Shown here in pieces: positions 35,018 through 44,035 of a DNA stretch of 64,000 nt. The position numbers and the translations under genes were made by a program. The DNA comes from Lachnospiraceae bacterium NE2001. Lineage in GTDB: Bacteria > Bacillota > Clostridia > Lachnospirales > Lachnospiraceae. The notes below the pieces were generated by a model. It was not told the DNA's origin. It saw nothing but the letters and a program-made list of their open reading frames with translations, and ran no database searches. The stretch lies in NCBI GenBank assembly GCA_900110635.1, contig FOEK01000008.1, forward strand, positions 1-64,000. The letters run 5' to 3'. Each line of letters begins with the position of its first letter. Position 1 is the stretch's first letter.

Positions 35018-36034
35018 TTATAACTCAATACCCTGATCAACTTCATAAGACTTCTTTGCCTTTTTCCCAATAACAACATCCCACATAGATGCTATCTCGC
35101 CTTCCGAACTCCTTTTAACACAAAGATTATCTTTAGTAAATGGTTCATTTTCAACAATTGGCTTAGATGCAACTATCCGCTTTGTAACAACAGTTTTTAT
35201 ACTTCTTTCAGAAAATGACATCTGCTTAACACCGTCGCCTAATGCTTTTTCTATATTTCGTATTTGTTTAACCATGTGTTTAAATTCTTCGGGTTCGGTG
35301 CTTGCCACATGATCCGGTCCTTCCATATTTCTATCAAGTGTAAAATGCTTTTCAATGACTCTTGCCCCAAGCGCAACTGCAGATACAGAAACTTCAGTCC
35401 CAATTGTATGATCTGAGTAGCCAACCGGGATATGAAATGCTTCATGAAGTGTATTCATTGCCCTAAGATTAACTTCATCATATGCGCAGGGATAGTTAGT
35501 TGTACAATGAAGTATCGTTATATCCTTTGCTCCACCTTGGCGTAAAGCCTGCAAAGATAAATCCACATCAGCTAACGAACTCATTCCGGTACTAAGTATA
35601 ATTGGTAATCCCTTTGAACCCATATAACGAAGGTATGGAATATTGCCTATATCTCCTGAGCCAATTTTAATAAATGGAATGCCTACCTCAATTAAAAAAT
35701 CCAAACTGTCTTTTTCATCAGCAGTCGAAGAAAACAATATCCCGATATCATCACAATATTTTTTTACATCTCGGAATTCATCCTGTGATAATTCCAATCG
35801 CTTCAACATGTCATATTGTGATTCACTCTTTCCGACATTATTCTGTTGATAATCTGCCATTTTTACACTTTGGGTTATCAACTTATCTGTATTCCATGTT
35901 TGAAATTTAACTACATCCGCACCTGATTCTTTTGCTGCATAGCACAATTCTTTTGCAATTTCTAAATTTCCATTATGATTAACCCCTGCTTCGGCTATAA
36001 TCAAACAATTATCATTTATCTGCTTGTGCAACAT
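35018..36034 (-). CDS. legI: Nonulosonate synthase (NeuB/LegI-like)
   Basis: A 338-residue PEP-dependent synthase that condenses a six-carbon amino sugar with phosphoenolpyruvate. The TIM barrel has IIAEAGVNHNGNLEIAKEL at the N-terminus, ADVVKFQTW and HCTTNYPC. A C-terminal SAF/antifreeze-like domain (from about 285, KRIVASKPIVENEPFT) closes the site. I start at ATG 36034, which has GAAGG about ten bases upstream; an in-frame TTG three codons earlier is too close to that site. It overlaps the end of the methyltransferase reading frame by 23 bases. Confidence 0.9.
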   Translation of the reverse strand: MLHKQINDNCLIIAEAGVNHNGNLEIAKELCYAAKESGADVVKFQTWNTDKLITQSVKMADYQQNNVGKSESQYDMLKRLELSQDEFRDVKKYCDDIGILFSSTADEKDSLDFLIEVGIPFIKIGSGDIGNIPYLRYMGSKGLPIILSTGMSSLADVDLSLQALRQGGAKDITILHCTTNYPCAYDEVNLRAMNTLHEAFHIPVGYSDHTIGTEVSVSAVALGARVIEKHFTLDRNMEGPDHVASTEPEEFKHMVKQIRNIEKALGDGVKQMSFSERSIKTVVTKRIVASKPIVENEPFTKDNLCVKRSSEGEIASMWDVVIGKKAKKSYEVDQGIEL

Positions 36035-36661
36035 ATTGTTCAACCTTCATTCCTCTATCTGTATACAGAATCCTGTCAATAATTATATTTTTAAATCCCG
36101 ACTCTATAAGTATCTGTTTAATTGATTCTTCATCAAAGAAATGTGCTATTCCCCTGTCTTTTAACATCCCATATGTTATGTCAGTAAAAGTATCCTTTTC
36201 GATTTCCTTTCCCGATCCATAACCAAGGGTTTCCTTTCCGAAACAAACTGTAATCAATTTCCCCCCAACTTTCAGAAAATCATACACTCGCTTATACATT
36301 TTTTTTATCTCTTCAATATGATTAGCATAAATACATACATTATCCAGAACAGAGTCAAAAAAATTGTTTTCCAACGCCACATCCAGCCCATCGCCAACAA
36401 AATAATGCGCCTTAAGATTCTCATTTTCCAATTTTATTCTTGTATTTTCACCGCAGCTTCTGCACCATCAAAGGCATATACATCAAATCCCTCTCGAGCC
36501 AAATACCATGTATGTGCCCCACCTCCACATCCAAAATCAAGGATCCTAACTTTATCTCTTTCTTTACTATAGTAATTTCTTGCAAAAAAACGTATCACAT
36601 GTTCTGACGGATAACTTCCCCACGCTTGAGTCTCATGTATTTCATTCCAAATATTATCCAT
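36012..36661 (-). pseudogene. SAM-dependent methyltransferase broken by one-base frameshift
   Basis: Two adjacent frames make one class I methyltransferase. The first (36434-36661) begins MDNIWNEIHETQAWGSYPSE and carries the SAM loop ILDFGCGGGAHTWYLA, then stops at 36434. The second (to 36012) continues with AHYFVGDGLD, LKVGGKLITVCFG and FFDEESIKQIL. Joining them needs one extra A in the minus-strand run GTGAAAATACAAG (plus-strand T-run 36445-36448), which would read VKNTRIKLENEN. So one base is missing in a short homopolymer: a recent mutation, a phase switch or a sequencing error. The start overlaps the previous stop as TAATG. Target unknown; sugar methylation is possible. Confidence 0.82.
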
Positions 36662-37695
36662 TATTTATCCCCTTTATATCTATACATCAATAATCTATTA
36701 CCATATCTAGTAACCAATTGCGGATATTTTCTTTTCCATATCTCACAAACTTCATTATACTCTTCCGAATTAAAAATCCATTTCCCTATATAATAATTTA
36801 TGTTATTCCGACTAAACGACTTTTTAAACTTGTATAATGTATCATCTTCAGAACTTCCTGTACCACCTCCAAGATGAAATTGCTCCACTCCACGTCTTTT
36901 CATCTCCTTAATAGTATTCCATAACATATAGTTATTTGCCCCTAAGCTCGAATACTCTCTATCACTTCCTGCAAGATGATAGTGGCCATATGATTCATAT
37001 ACAAAGAAAATCGCTGAGGCAATAATCTTTCCATCATATTTTACACCAGCCAAAAAACTTGAATTATTAAATAGTTCCTTTAATTTAATAAAATAACTGG
37101 AATCAAATAAATAAAACTCATCTGCATTCAACCTTCTCATAGTTTCAAAATATAATTTTTCAAATGTATCCAATGATTCAAAATCATATTCAATAAAATA
37201 CTCTAATCCTGTTTTTTCTGCTTTCCGGATCATATTTCTATTTTTTGAACTAATTTGTCCTGACCATATATCTTCAACTGACGGTTTCATGTCAATACAA
37301 ATAGTTTTTCTATCTAATATTACTTCCATCTGTTTTTTACACAATTCAGCAGAACCAATCAATGGATGAAATCGAATAAACCCACAAATATATCTGTTAT
37401 CTAAGAAAAACTTTTCAATCGCAACAAGTGATTCTTGAAACCATTCATCAGTATAAGAATTTGAGATGGGACCACCATAACCATAAACTGTTTCAAAATC
37501 GTAATGGTCATTAACCTGTCTTCTCAAAAATGGCATCATTGTAATATTATCATTTGATATACATATTACACAAAACGCCTTATCTAATTCAGATTCATAA
37601 AGCTTTACATATTCCTCTGTGTAATAAACATCTCTATAATCTCGTGGAATCAATTCAAGATATTCATTCCATTTATCAGAAATACTAACATTCAT
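36661..37695 (-). CDS. FemAB/GNAT-type acyltransferase-like protein
   Basis: A 344-residue protein of the FemAB-like double-GNAT type. Features: YYTEEYVKLYESE near the N-terminus, SSKNRNMIRKAEKTGLEYFI, the substrate block GKIIASAIFFVYESYGHYHLAGSDREY, and GGGTGSSEDDTLYKFKKSFS near the end. Relatives transfer amino acids or acyl groups to amino groups of sugars or peptides. No canonical LegH N-acetyltransferase is visible in the cluster, so this might acylate the 4-amino sugar; that is inference. GGAGATATTAGAAA precedes the ATG; it overlaps its upstream neighbour by 11 bases. Confidence 0.72.
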   Translation of the reverse strand: MNVSISDKWNEYLELIPRDYRDVYYTEEYVKLYESELDKAFCVICISNDNITMMPFLRRQVNDHYDFETVYGYGGPISNSYTDEWFQESLVAIEKFFLDNRYICGFIRFHPLIGSAELCKKQMEVILDRKTICIDMKPSVEDIWSGQISSKNRNMIRKAEKTGLEYFIEYDFESLDTFEKLYFETMRRLNADEFYLFDSSYFIKLKELFNNSSFLAGVKYDGKIIASAIFFVYESYGHYHLAGSDREYSSLGANNYMLWNTIKEMKRRGVEQFHLGGGTGSSEDDTLYKFKKSFSRNNINYYIGKWIFNSEEYNEVCEIWKRKYPQLVTRYGNRLLMYRYKGDK

Positions 37696-38737
37696 TTTCT
37701 AATATCTCCAACTGAAAACTCATTTCTTCTTCTCCATATCGTTGATCACAAATCAAAGATAATTCCTGCTTAGAAAGATTATTTTCATGAACATTATCAT
37801 ATCTTTGCTTCCACGTCTCATCCCAATGAATCGGACAAAAAATTTTATTTTCAAACATCCTCTTTCTTATTCTATTTCTATCTCTTTCATCTTCTAAAAC
37901 TATTGGAACAAATAATGGAATTGCATTATCAATATAAAGATGTTTAATCCCTAACTTTACTAATCCTTCATGTAAAATCTTTGCATTATAGCGTCGTTTT
38001 TCTTTTATACTTTGATAATCCATTATCTCCATCGCTTTTCCAGTCCAATCAATTGAAGAAATGGGTATAGAATCTGACAGTAATTTTTCACCTTTTTCTA
38101 TCAACTCAAGGCAAATTTCATCCCCAATGATATAATTAAACATTTTTAATACATTACCTGCAAATTTATATTTTGCAAAAAGACTTTCACCACATTTATC
38201 ATTTTCGGGGAATAAACGAACAGCGTCATTTCCCTTTCTATATATAATTGTCGAACCATCGGGAACCGGAAACCATTTTCTAAAACTTGTAAATGAATAA
38301 TCAAAATTTAAATCATCATCCATCCCAAAATAATTCTGAACATTATCCATGATCACAATTATGTCGTTATTTATACTCTTAATTCGATTTATTAGTCCAT
38401 CAAAAAAAGAATTAGAAATCAAGCCAAAGTAATTAACTAGAACAATAGCTTTGGATTCTTTTATATTTGATTCTATCGAACTTATATCCGGCTGAAAATT
38501 ATCCAAAATCCGATAAAAACTACATCCAATCCCCATTTGACTAATTGTATATGGAATCGATTCACAAAAATGATCAGGTAGTAAAACTATCTCGTTAGAT
38601 TTTTGTACTACACGCATCAAAATTGCTTTTATGGCCATTCTTCCACATGAATAATAATTTTTTCTTTCATTGTGTAATTTAGAATCATCCAATATAGGAT
38701 TAATTACATATTCACCACCAATTACGTTATTATTCAT
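37685..38737 (-). CDS. Fold-type I PLP enzyme, DegT-like, unknown substrate
   Basis: A 350-residue protein resembling divergent DegT/AHBA-synthase-like PLP enzymes. An N-terminal NYYSCGRMAIKAIL cofactor-binding segment, IVIMDNVQNYFG with the PLP aspartate, and FTSFRKWFPVPDGS with a probable Schiff-base lysine are visible. It is shorter and more divergent than the two other aminotransferases here, so a sugar-nucleotide substrate is only likely. It begins within the legG stop codon (TAATG), with GAGGG upstream, and so is coupled to legG. Confidence 0.68.
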   Translation of the reverse strand: MNNNVIGGEYVINPILDDSKLHNERKNYYSCGRMAIKAILMRVVQKSNEIVLLPDHFCESIPYTISQMGIGCSFYRILDNFQPDISSIESNIKESKAIVLVNYFGLISNSFFDGLINRIKSINNDIIVIMDNVQNYFGMDDDLNFDYSFTSFRKWFPVPDGSTIIYRKGNDAVRLFPENDKCGESLFAKYKFAGNVLKMFNYIIGDEICLELIEKGEKLLSDSIPISSIDWTGKAMEIMDYQSIKEKRRYNAKILHEGLVKLGIKHLYIDNAIPLFVPIVLEDERDRNRIRKRMFENKIFCPIHWDETWKQRYDNVHENNLSKQELSLICDQRYGEEEMSFQLEILENEC

Positions 38738-39846
38738 TACAACCCTCTAATTATAGTAAAAATACGATCAGCCGTATTCCCATCTCCCCAAAATAATAAA
38801 TCAGAATCATCAACCTCGCAATTCAACGCTTTATTAAGAGCCACTATAATATCATCATACGATTTCCCGCAACTAATAATATTACTACATAAATGTCTGC
38901 CAGATTGACGACTTCCGATATTAATTACTGGAATCTTTAATGAAGGAGCCTCTACAATACCACTGCTCGAATTACCGATTATGCAGGATGCTTCCTTCAT
39001 CATACTTATATAACGTAACGATCCCAAAGATGGGTAACATTTAAACTTTTCGTTATTTTGTTTAGCAAATGTCGATATATAATCATTAATATGCTTTCCA
39101 CCAAAATCAGCATTTGCATATGTCATCACAACTTGTATATCTTCCGTATCCTGTAACGCTTTGCAACAGTTCTTCACCGTTCTAATATTATCTTCCATTT
39201 CCGAAGTTGTTTCAGCATGATATGTCATAATAATCCATTTAGTATTGATATTAAGTCCAAACAAATCTGATAATGCTTGTCTACTCAATAAATCTTCATT
39301 ATTAAATACATCTAAACCTGGCTCACCTACAACCCATACATTTTTACTGCTTCCACGCATACGAATAATATTATTGGCACTTTCTTCTGTACCAGGAAAA
39401 TGATATTCAGCAAGCATTGTAATAGCATTTCTTATACCATTATCTAGCGATCCCTCAGTTATATCTCCTCCAGAAATATGAATAATTGGGATTTTCATAA
39501 CAAATGCAGAACTGCAAATAGGAAGTAACTCATATCTATCTCCCAATACAATCAAGAAATCAGGAGATAATTTTGCTAACACATGCGAGAATCCTTCGGC
39601 CATTCTTCCCATAGATGCAGAAACAGCTTCTTGCGTAGTATAATCCAAATCACACTCCACAATAGAACTTATCTTTATTCTATCTTGATAAATCTGATCA
39701 ATTGTATGTCCTTGTTCGTCCAAGAGATGTCCACCTGTCACAACAACCTGCAACTCAAGATCAATCGCCTTATCTATTTTCTTCATAAGATATCTAAGCA
39801 GTCCATATTCTGAACGTGCAGATGTCACAACACATATTTTTTTCAT
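38737..39846 (-). CDS. legG: Hydrolysing sugar-nucleotide 2-epimerase (NeuC/LegG-like)
   Basis: A 369-residue member of the UDP-GlcNAc 2-epimerase family, hydrolysing branch. Motifs: TSARSEYGLLRYLMKKI at the N-terminus, LIVLGDRYELLPI, HISGGDITEGSLDN, and GNSSSGIVEAPSLKIPVINIGSRQ near the C-terminus. It should release the 2-epimerised, 2,4-diamino sugar that LegI condenses with phosphoenolpyruvate. The first gene of the nonulosonate subgroup proper; a 64-base gap separates it from the oxidoreductase upstream. Confidence 0.88.
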   Translation of the reverse strand: MKKICVVTSARSEYGLLRYLMKKIDKAIDLELQVVVTGGHLLDEQGHTIDQIYQDRIKISSIVECDLDYTTQEAVSASMGRMAEGFSHVLAKLSPDFLIVLGDRYELLPICSSAFVMKIPIIHISGGDITEGSLDNGIRNAITMLAEYHFPGTEESANNIIRMRGSSKNVWVVGEPGLDVFNNEDLLSRQALSDLFGLNINTKWIIMTYHAETTSEMEDNIRTVKNCCKALQDTEDIQVVMTYANADFGGKHINDYISTFAKQNNEKFKCYPSLGSLRYISMMKEASCIIGNSSSGIVEAPSLKIPVINIGSRQSGRHLCSNIISCGKSYDDIIVALNKALNCEVDDSDLLFWGDGNTADRIFTIIRGL

Positions 39847-39910
39847 AAAAAACAGTATGATGCATCTCTATTAACAAAACATCAATTTTCCTTTCATAAT
39901 ATCTACTATG

Positions 39911-40870
39911 TTACCTTAACCCTTCAATTTTCTCATAATAATCCATATGATCTAATTGTTCACCAATAGAAAGCAATCTCCAATCATTACTATTATGCAA
40001 AAAAGCTTCCGTTTGCTTATATACTCCAGGCTTGAATTCATTATCAATGCTATCATCTAAAATATAATCCTCAACCACTACAGAGTCTTTTTTTTGTATT
40101 TTTAATTTTTCCATAGGTTTTAAATATAAGCGATGATTTTTTGTCAACACTTCAATCGACCATCGTCCCGGAGATTTCCAATTAGCTTGATATGAAAAAG
40201 TAGCTCCTTTATCTGTTATACCAGCGCCAGAATACTTGCTTGCTCTTTTATGCCAAGTAAGACTTCCAGAAGAAAATGATGCCATTTCAATTGGATACCC
40301 TCCTATAAAAAATGCCAAATCAATCACATGGCTTGAATTAGCCAACAACCATTCCTCCTTAACTTTTGAAGAGTGATTAGTTTTCTCTATAGTGTTACTC
40401 CATTCAGTAAACTCAAAATTAAACGAGTCAACCCCACCGTCTTGATTAATAATATCAAAAACCTTTTCGGTAGATGTATAAAATCTTCTATTGTATGCCA
40501 CATAAACCAATACATCCTTATTTTTTATATAATCCACCACATTCTGTAATTCTCTACGATTAATTCCAGCAGGTTTTTCAACTAATATTTCTTTCACTCC
40601 AAAATCTACCAATTTAATAATTGTTGCAGCCAATAACTCAACCTCTACAGCAACAATTACTTTTTGAGGAACATTTTCAAAATTAGAAAAGACTCTTTCA
40701 AAACCACCAGTAATCGGTCTAATCCCTGTTTTTCCTTCAAATTTATCTGCAGAAGATTCACTCCTACAAACCACAAAAAAATCCTCTTTTAGCGCCTTTA
40801 AAACTTTACAATATTCTTCTCCCATGTATCCAGCACCAATCAATGCAACCTTATTTAAGTAATCGGACAA
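39911..40870 (-). CDS. Gfo/Idh/MocA-type oxidoreductase
   Basis: A 319-residue NAD(P)-dependent oxidoreductase: Rossmann motif ALIGAGYMGEEY and the diagnostic EKPAG (near 97), followed by the Gfo/Idh C-terminal beta-sheet domain with an SSHVIDLAFFIGG histidine segment. Such enzymes oxidise or reduce sugar hydroxyl/keto groups. Start is TTG at 40870, directly supported by GGAGGGAGAATA and lying inside the end of the preceding gene. It forms a coupled pair with the next gene, a divergent relative. Substrate unknown. Confidence 0.78.
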   Translation of the reverse strand: MSDYLNKVALIGAGYMGEEYCKVLKALKEDFFVVCRSESSADKFEGKTGIRPITGGFERVFSNFENVPQKVIVAVEVELLAATIIKLVDFGVKEILVEKPAGINRRELQNVVDYIKNKDVLVYVAYNRRFYTSTEKVFDIINQDGGVDSFNFEFTEWSNTIEKTNHSSKVKEEWLLANSSHVIDLAFFIGGYPIEMASFSSGSLTWHKRASKYSGAGITDKGATFSYQANWKSPGRWSIEVLTKNHRLYLKPMEKLKIQKKDSVVVEDYILDDSIDNEFKPGVYKQTEAFLHNSNDWRLLSIGEQLDHMDYYEKIEGLR

Positions 40871-41814
40871 TATTCTCCCTCCAATCCATTATTTTTAAAA
40901 TATGCTAATAACGGTTTCATAAACTCAATATGTAACAAAGAAGACTCAAAATAGCTAGAAAGCTTTGATTGTTTTCTAAGCAATATATCCTCCAAAACAA
41001 ACTGAGTCATCTGACTTTGAAAAGGAATATCAAACTGTTCTTTACATATTTCAAAACCTTCATTTTGTCTCATTGAAAATTTTATATTATTTCCTTCAAT
41101 GATATAATACTGACTTATATCAGTTGAGATAACTAAAACGTCTGGAACATTAGTATCTTTCATACAATTAATTGAAAAACTATTACACTTACCACACGAT
41201 CCCCGTATTGTCCCATAAACTTCCTTATATCCTTTTCTTTTACTATCATATAAACCCGGTAATAATTCTACAGAATCAATTTTTAATTTATCACTATCAG
41301 AAAGAAAAGAAATAAGATCTAACTCATGAATTGCATTACATGCTAGCCCCCATTCTCCTCCCGAAATGCTAATTCTCATTTCTTTAGCATCAGATAACTC
41401 ACTTTTTAATTTCTGATAACAATCCATTTGACGTCTAGCACAATTTACCCAAGCATTTATACCTAGTTTTTTGATTATGTTTCCAACATGTTCATAATCT
41501 TCAATACGCTGAAAAAGAAACTTTTCAAAAAGAATATTGGATACTTTTGTTTGATTTATAAGACGATCAAACATTTCTCGTCTCGAATTAGATGTCATCG
41601 CAAATAACGCAAAATCAACCTCTCGAGGAAGTTCCTCTAAAGATGTTATCATTTTAACACTTTTATTATTATATTTATCATCAAATTCAAAACCATCCAA
41701 CGCTCGAATATTTATATCGTAACAATATATATTCAATTCTAATTTTGTATTTAAAATAGATGATAAATGACGCTTCCCTAATGCACCAACGCCAACTAAA
41801 ACAATATTATACAT
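40855..41814 (-). CDS. Divergent Gfo/Idh/MocA-type oxidoreductase
   Basis: A 319-residue protein with GVGALGKRHLSS as Rossmann loop and ILFEKFLFQ where relatives have EKP; the lysine is kept but the proline is Phe. The C-terminal domain is weakly like Gfo/Idh enzymes, with CNAIHELDLISFLSD as the likely active-site helix. A cysteine pair (GSCGKCN, near 208) is unusual. TGAGGTTAATATAA precedes the ATG. It and the adjacent oxidoreductase have equal length, so they may be old duplicates. Confidence 0.7.
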   Translation of the reverse strand: MYNIVLVGVGALGKRHLSSILNTKLELNIYCYDINIRALDGFEFDDKYNNKSVKMITSLEELPREVDFALFAMTSNSRREMFDRLINQTKVSNILFEKFLFQRIEDYEHVGNIIKKLGINAWVNCARRQMDCYQKLKSELSDAKEMRISISGGEWGLACNAIHELDLISFLSDSDKLKIDSVELLPGLYDSKRKGYKEVYGTIRGSCGKCNSFSINCMKDTNVPDVLVISTDISQYYIIEGNNIKFSMRQNEGFEICKEQFDIPFQSQMTQFVLEDILLRKQSKLSSYFESSLLHIEFMKPLLAYFKNNGLEGEYCPIT

Positions 41815-41825
41815 TTATATTAACC

Positions 41826-43118
41826 TCAATCACAATTAAGTAAGTTTTTAGCTGCCAAATATCCGCTAATAAAACTCTGATCAGACCAATAATATTCCCA
41901 TTCTCCAAACCTTCCAATAGGAATCACACTATTCGAAGATAGATAATTTATTATCAAATTTCTGTTTTGATATATTTTATGATCGAAAACAATATTACAA
42001 TATTTTACAAAACGAATATCTTTAACAACAAGCTCTGATTTCCTTACTACTCCCATTCTATCAAGTTGATTTATCACTGAATTTAGTAAATCATCTTCAT
42101 CATATGAGTCTGTACCATCTTTTGTATATATTTCAGCCTGTAATGAATAACATCCATCTGGCACTGATTGGCAAGACATTGATGACGGCGAATAATAGCG
42201 AGAAACAAAAATATCATCATCATAAACATAATCCCATAAATCTTCTCTAGGGTTAATCCCTTTAAATCCCAAAGAAACAATATATCCACCTGTCCAATGT
42301 AAATCCATAATGGCTTGTCTTAAACTCTCATCTGAATTAACACTATCACATATATTTAATAGTTCAGGAAGTGGTATGCTACTGAACAAATTATTATATT
42401 CATATACTTCATTATTGGTATAAACAATTTTATTGATAATATCAATTTTAGCAACTTTCTCGCCAAGACATATACTTTCCGAATGTATTATCGGCTTCAA
42501 AAAATTATTAAAGCCTCCTGAAATAGGATATCTCATTTCCTTTGCATAAAAAGTCACGGGCGTATCGCTATTTTCCATTCCATATCTTATTTCATCAAGC
42601 GAAGGTTGATAAATACGATTTCCTATCCAACTTGTCTCCATATTTTTTGCATCTTCAGCCCAATACTTTCTAGTATAAGCCAAAGAAAAATGCTCTGCAA
42701 AATAATCACCAAACTGGTATCTTAACCAATTCTCATAATTATCCGACCATACATCAGAATATTTATTTCGATTTTTAATTCCTTTCAGAATTTCCGCCTT
42801 TTCTCTTTCATCCAAAGGGAATAGATTATTCTGTGCAGGATGTTTAATCCATAATCCATGATAATAATTGTATGGATTTGGTACATGCGAATTATAAGGA
42901 ACCACATCAAAATATCCCCTAACTAACTCATTCGCAGTAAAACTAAAGTGAACAAAATAATCAAAAATAAAGCCATCAATATTATAGCTAGCACATAACC
43001 CACCAATATAATCATTTTGCTCTACAATAACAAATTCCTGATTTTTTTCATACAAACACTGTGCAGCCGCCAAACCAGAGATACCTGCACCTAATATTAA
43101 ATTATTAACTTTTTTCAT
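41826..43118 (-). CDS. FAD-dependent amine-oxidase/UDP-galactopyranose-mutase-like protein
   Basis: A 430-residue flavoprotein: GAGISGLAAAQCLYE (10-24), acidic residue after the second strand and NDYIGGLCASYNIDGF, the arrangement of the NAD(P)-binding-8 / UGM / protoporphyrinogen-oxidase-like superfamily. A C-terminal IPIGRFGEWEYYWSDQSFISGYLAA block closes the FAD site. Related proteins in glycan clusters remodel sugar nucleotides or lipid-linked sugars. It is not close enough to Glf by eye to call galactofuranose. GAGGTAATAT precedes the ATG. Confidence 0.75.
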   Translation of the reverse strand: MKKVNNLILGAGISGLAAAQCLYEKNQEFVIVEQNDYIGGLCASYNIDGFIFDYFVHFSFTANELVRGYFDVVPYNSHVPNPYNYYHGLWIKHPAQNNLFPLDEREKAEILKGIKNRNKYSDVWSDNYENWLRYQFGDYFAEHFSLAYTRKYWAEDAKNMETSWIGNRIYQPSLDEIRYGMENSDTPVTFYAKEMRYPISGGFNNFLKPIIHSESICLGEKVAKIDIINKIVYTNNEVYEYNNLFSSIPLPELLNICDSVNSDESLRQAIMDLHWTGGYIVSLGFKGINPREDLWDYVYDDDIFVSRYYSPSSMSCQSVPDGCYSLQAEIYTKDGTDSYDEDDLLNSVINQLDRMGVVRKSELVVKDIRFVKYCNIVFDHKIYQNRNLIINYLSSNSVIPIGRFGEWEYYWSDQSFISGYLAAKNLLNCD

Positions 43119-43152
43119 ATATTACCTCGATTCAAAAGCTATATTACAAAAA

Positions 43153-44022
43153 TCAATCACAATTTAATTGACCTTTTATATCTTCTATCATTATATTTAT
43201 ACCATCTTTCCAATATAACGGCATCCATTCTCCAAGAGATTTTATCAATCGGATATCTGCAATACAATCAGGTTCATTATCTCTCATCGGAATTACACCT
43301 TTATTAACTTTTGACTTATTATCTGTTATATCCCAAATATAATCAACAATCTCAGAAATAGTAGGAGCCACTCCGGTACCAACTGGTATATCCCAATACC
43401 CCTCTAAATGAGTTCCCATCACTAAATCTATAGACTTAACAACATCTTCAACACTTATAATATCTCTATGCTGCGTGCCAATAGTGGTATTAACATCTTC
43501 GCCCAATATCATTTTTCGAATAATGGACGGCAAAAAACGATCAATGGGTTCATCTGCCCCATAAAGCATTTGTAAAGTTAAACAAATAAAATTTACTTTA
43601 TGTTTATCACAATAAAACTTTCCAAATTCATTAAATACCTTTTTGGAAAAACTATACATATTCATATCATCCGGCAAACCGGTTCCAATCGTTATATAAT
43701 TACAATATCCACTTTCAGCAACCTTATTTAAGACTCTGAGAGGAAACTCAATGTTGGCTTCAATAACATTGCCATACAAAACATCACTTCGCCCATAATT
43801 ACAAGCAACATTAATTACAAAATCAAAATCCATATATTTCATCGCAGATTCAACTGAATCAACAGATGCAGGAATCATTTTTATCTTATCTTTAAACTCA
43901 ATTATACGAGACAAATCAGAAGAAGTTCTTTTCGTACATACAACATTATAGTTTTTCTCTACCAGCCATCGAACAACTTTACTTCCTAAATATCCATTGC
44001 CTCCAAGCACTAATACATTCAT
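43153..44022 (-). CDS. NAD-dependent sugar epimerase/dehydratase (extended SDR)
   Basis: A 289-residue extended SDR with VLGGNGYLGSKVV at the N-terminus, YSFSKKVFNEFGK (YxxxK), and HRDIISVEDVV in the substrate half. It probably acts on a nucleotide-activated sugar. The ATG at 44022 is preceded by AGAGGATTTTGG; an in-frame TTG seven codons earlier overlaps the stop of the glycosyltransferase and has no site of its own. Product not predictable. Confidence 0.8.
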   Translation of the reverse strand: MNVLVLGGNGYLGSKVVRWLVEKNYNVVCTKRTSSDLSRIIEFKDKIKMIPASVDSVESAMKYMDFDFVINVACNYGRSDVLYGNVIEANIEFPLRVLNKVAESGYCNYITIGTGLPDDMNMYSFSKKVFNEFGKFYCDKHKVNFICLTLQMLYGADEPIDRFLPSIIRKMILGEDVNTTIGTQHRDIISVEDVVKSIDLVMGTHLEGYWDIPVGTGVAPTISEIVDYIWDITDNKSKVNKGVIPMRDNEPDCIADIRLIKSLGEWMPLYWKDGINIMIEDIKGQLNCD

Positions 44023-44035
44023 CCAAAATCCTCTT

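Noticed and set aside
41826-43118. Calling the flavoprotein a UDP-galactopyranose mutase (glf)
   Set aside because: The FAD fold fits, but length and internal motifs are not those of Glf closely enough to name it.
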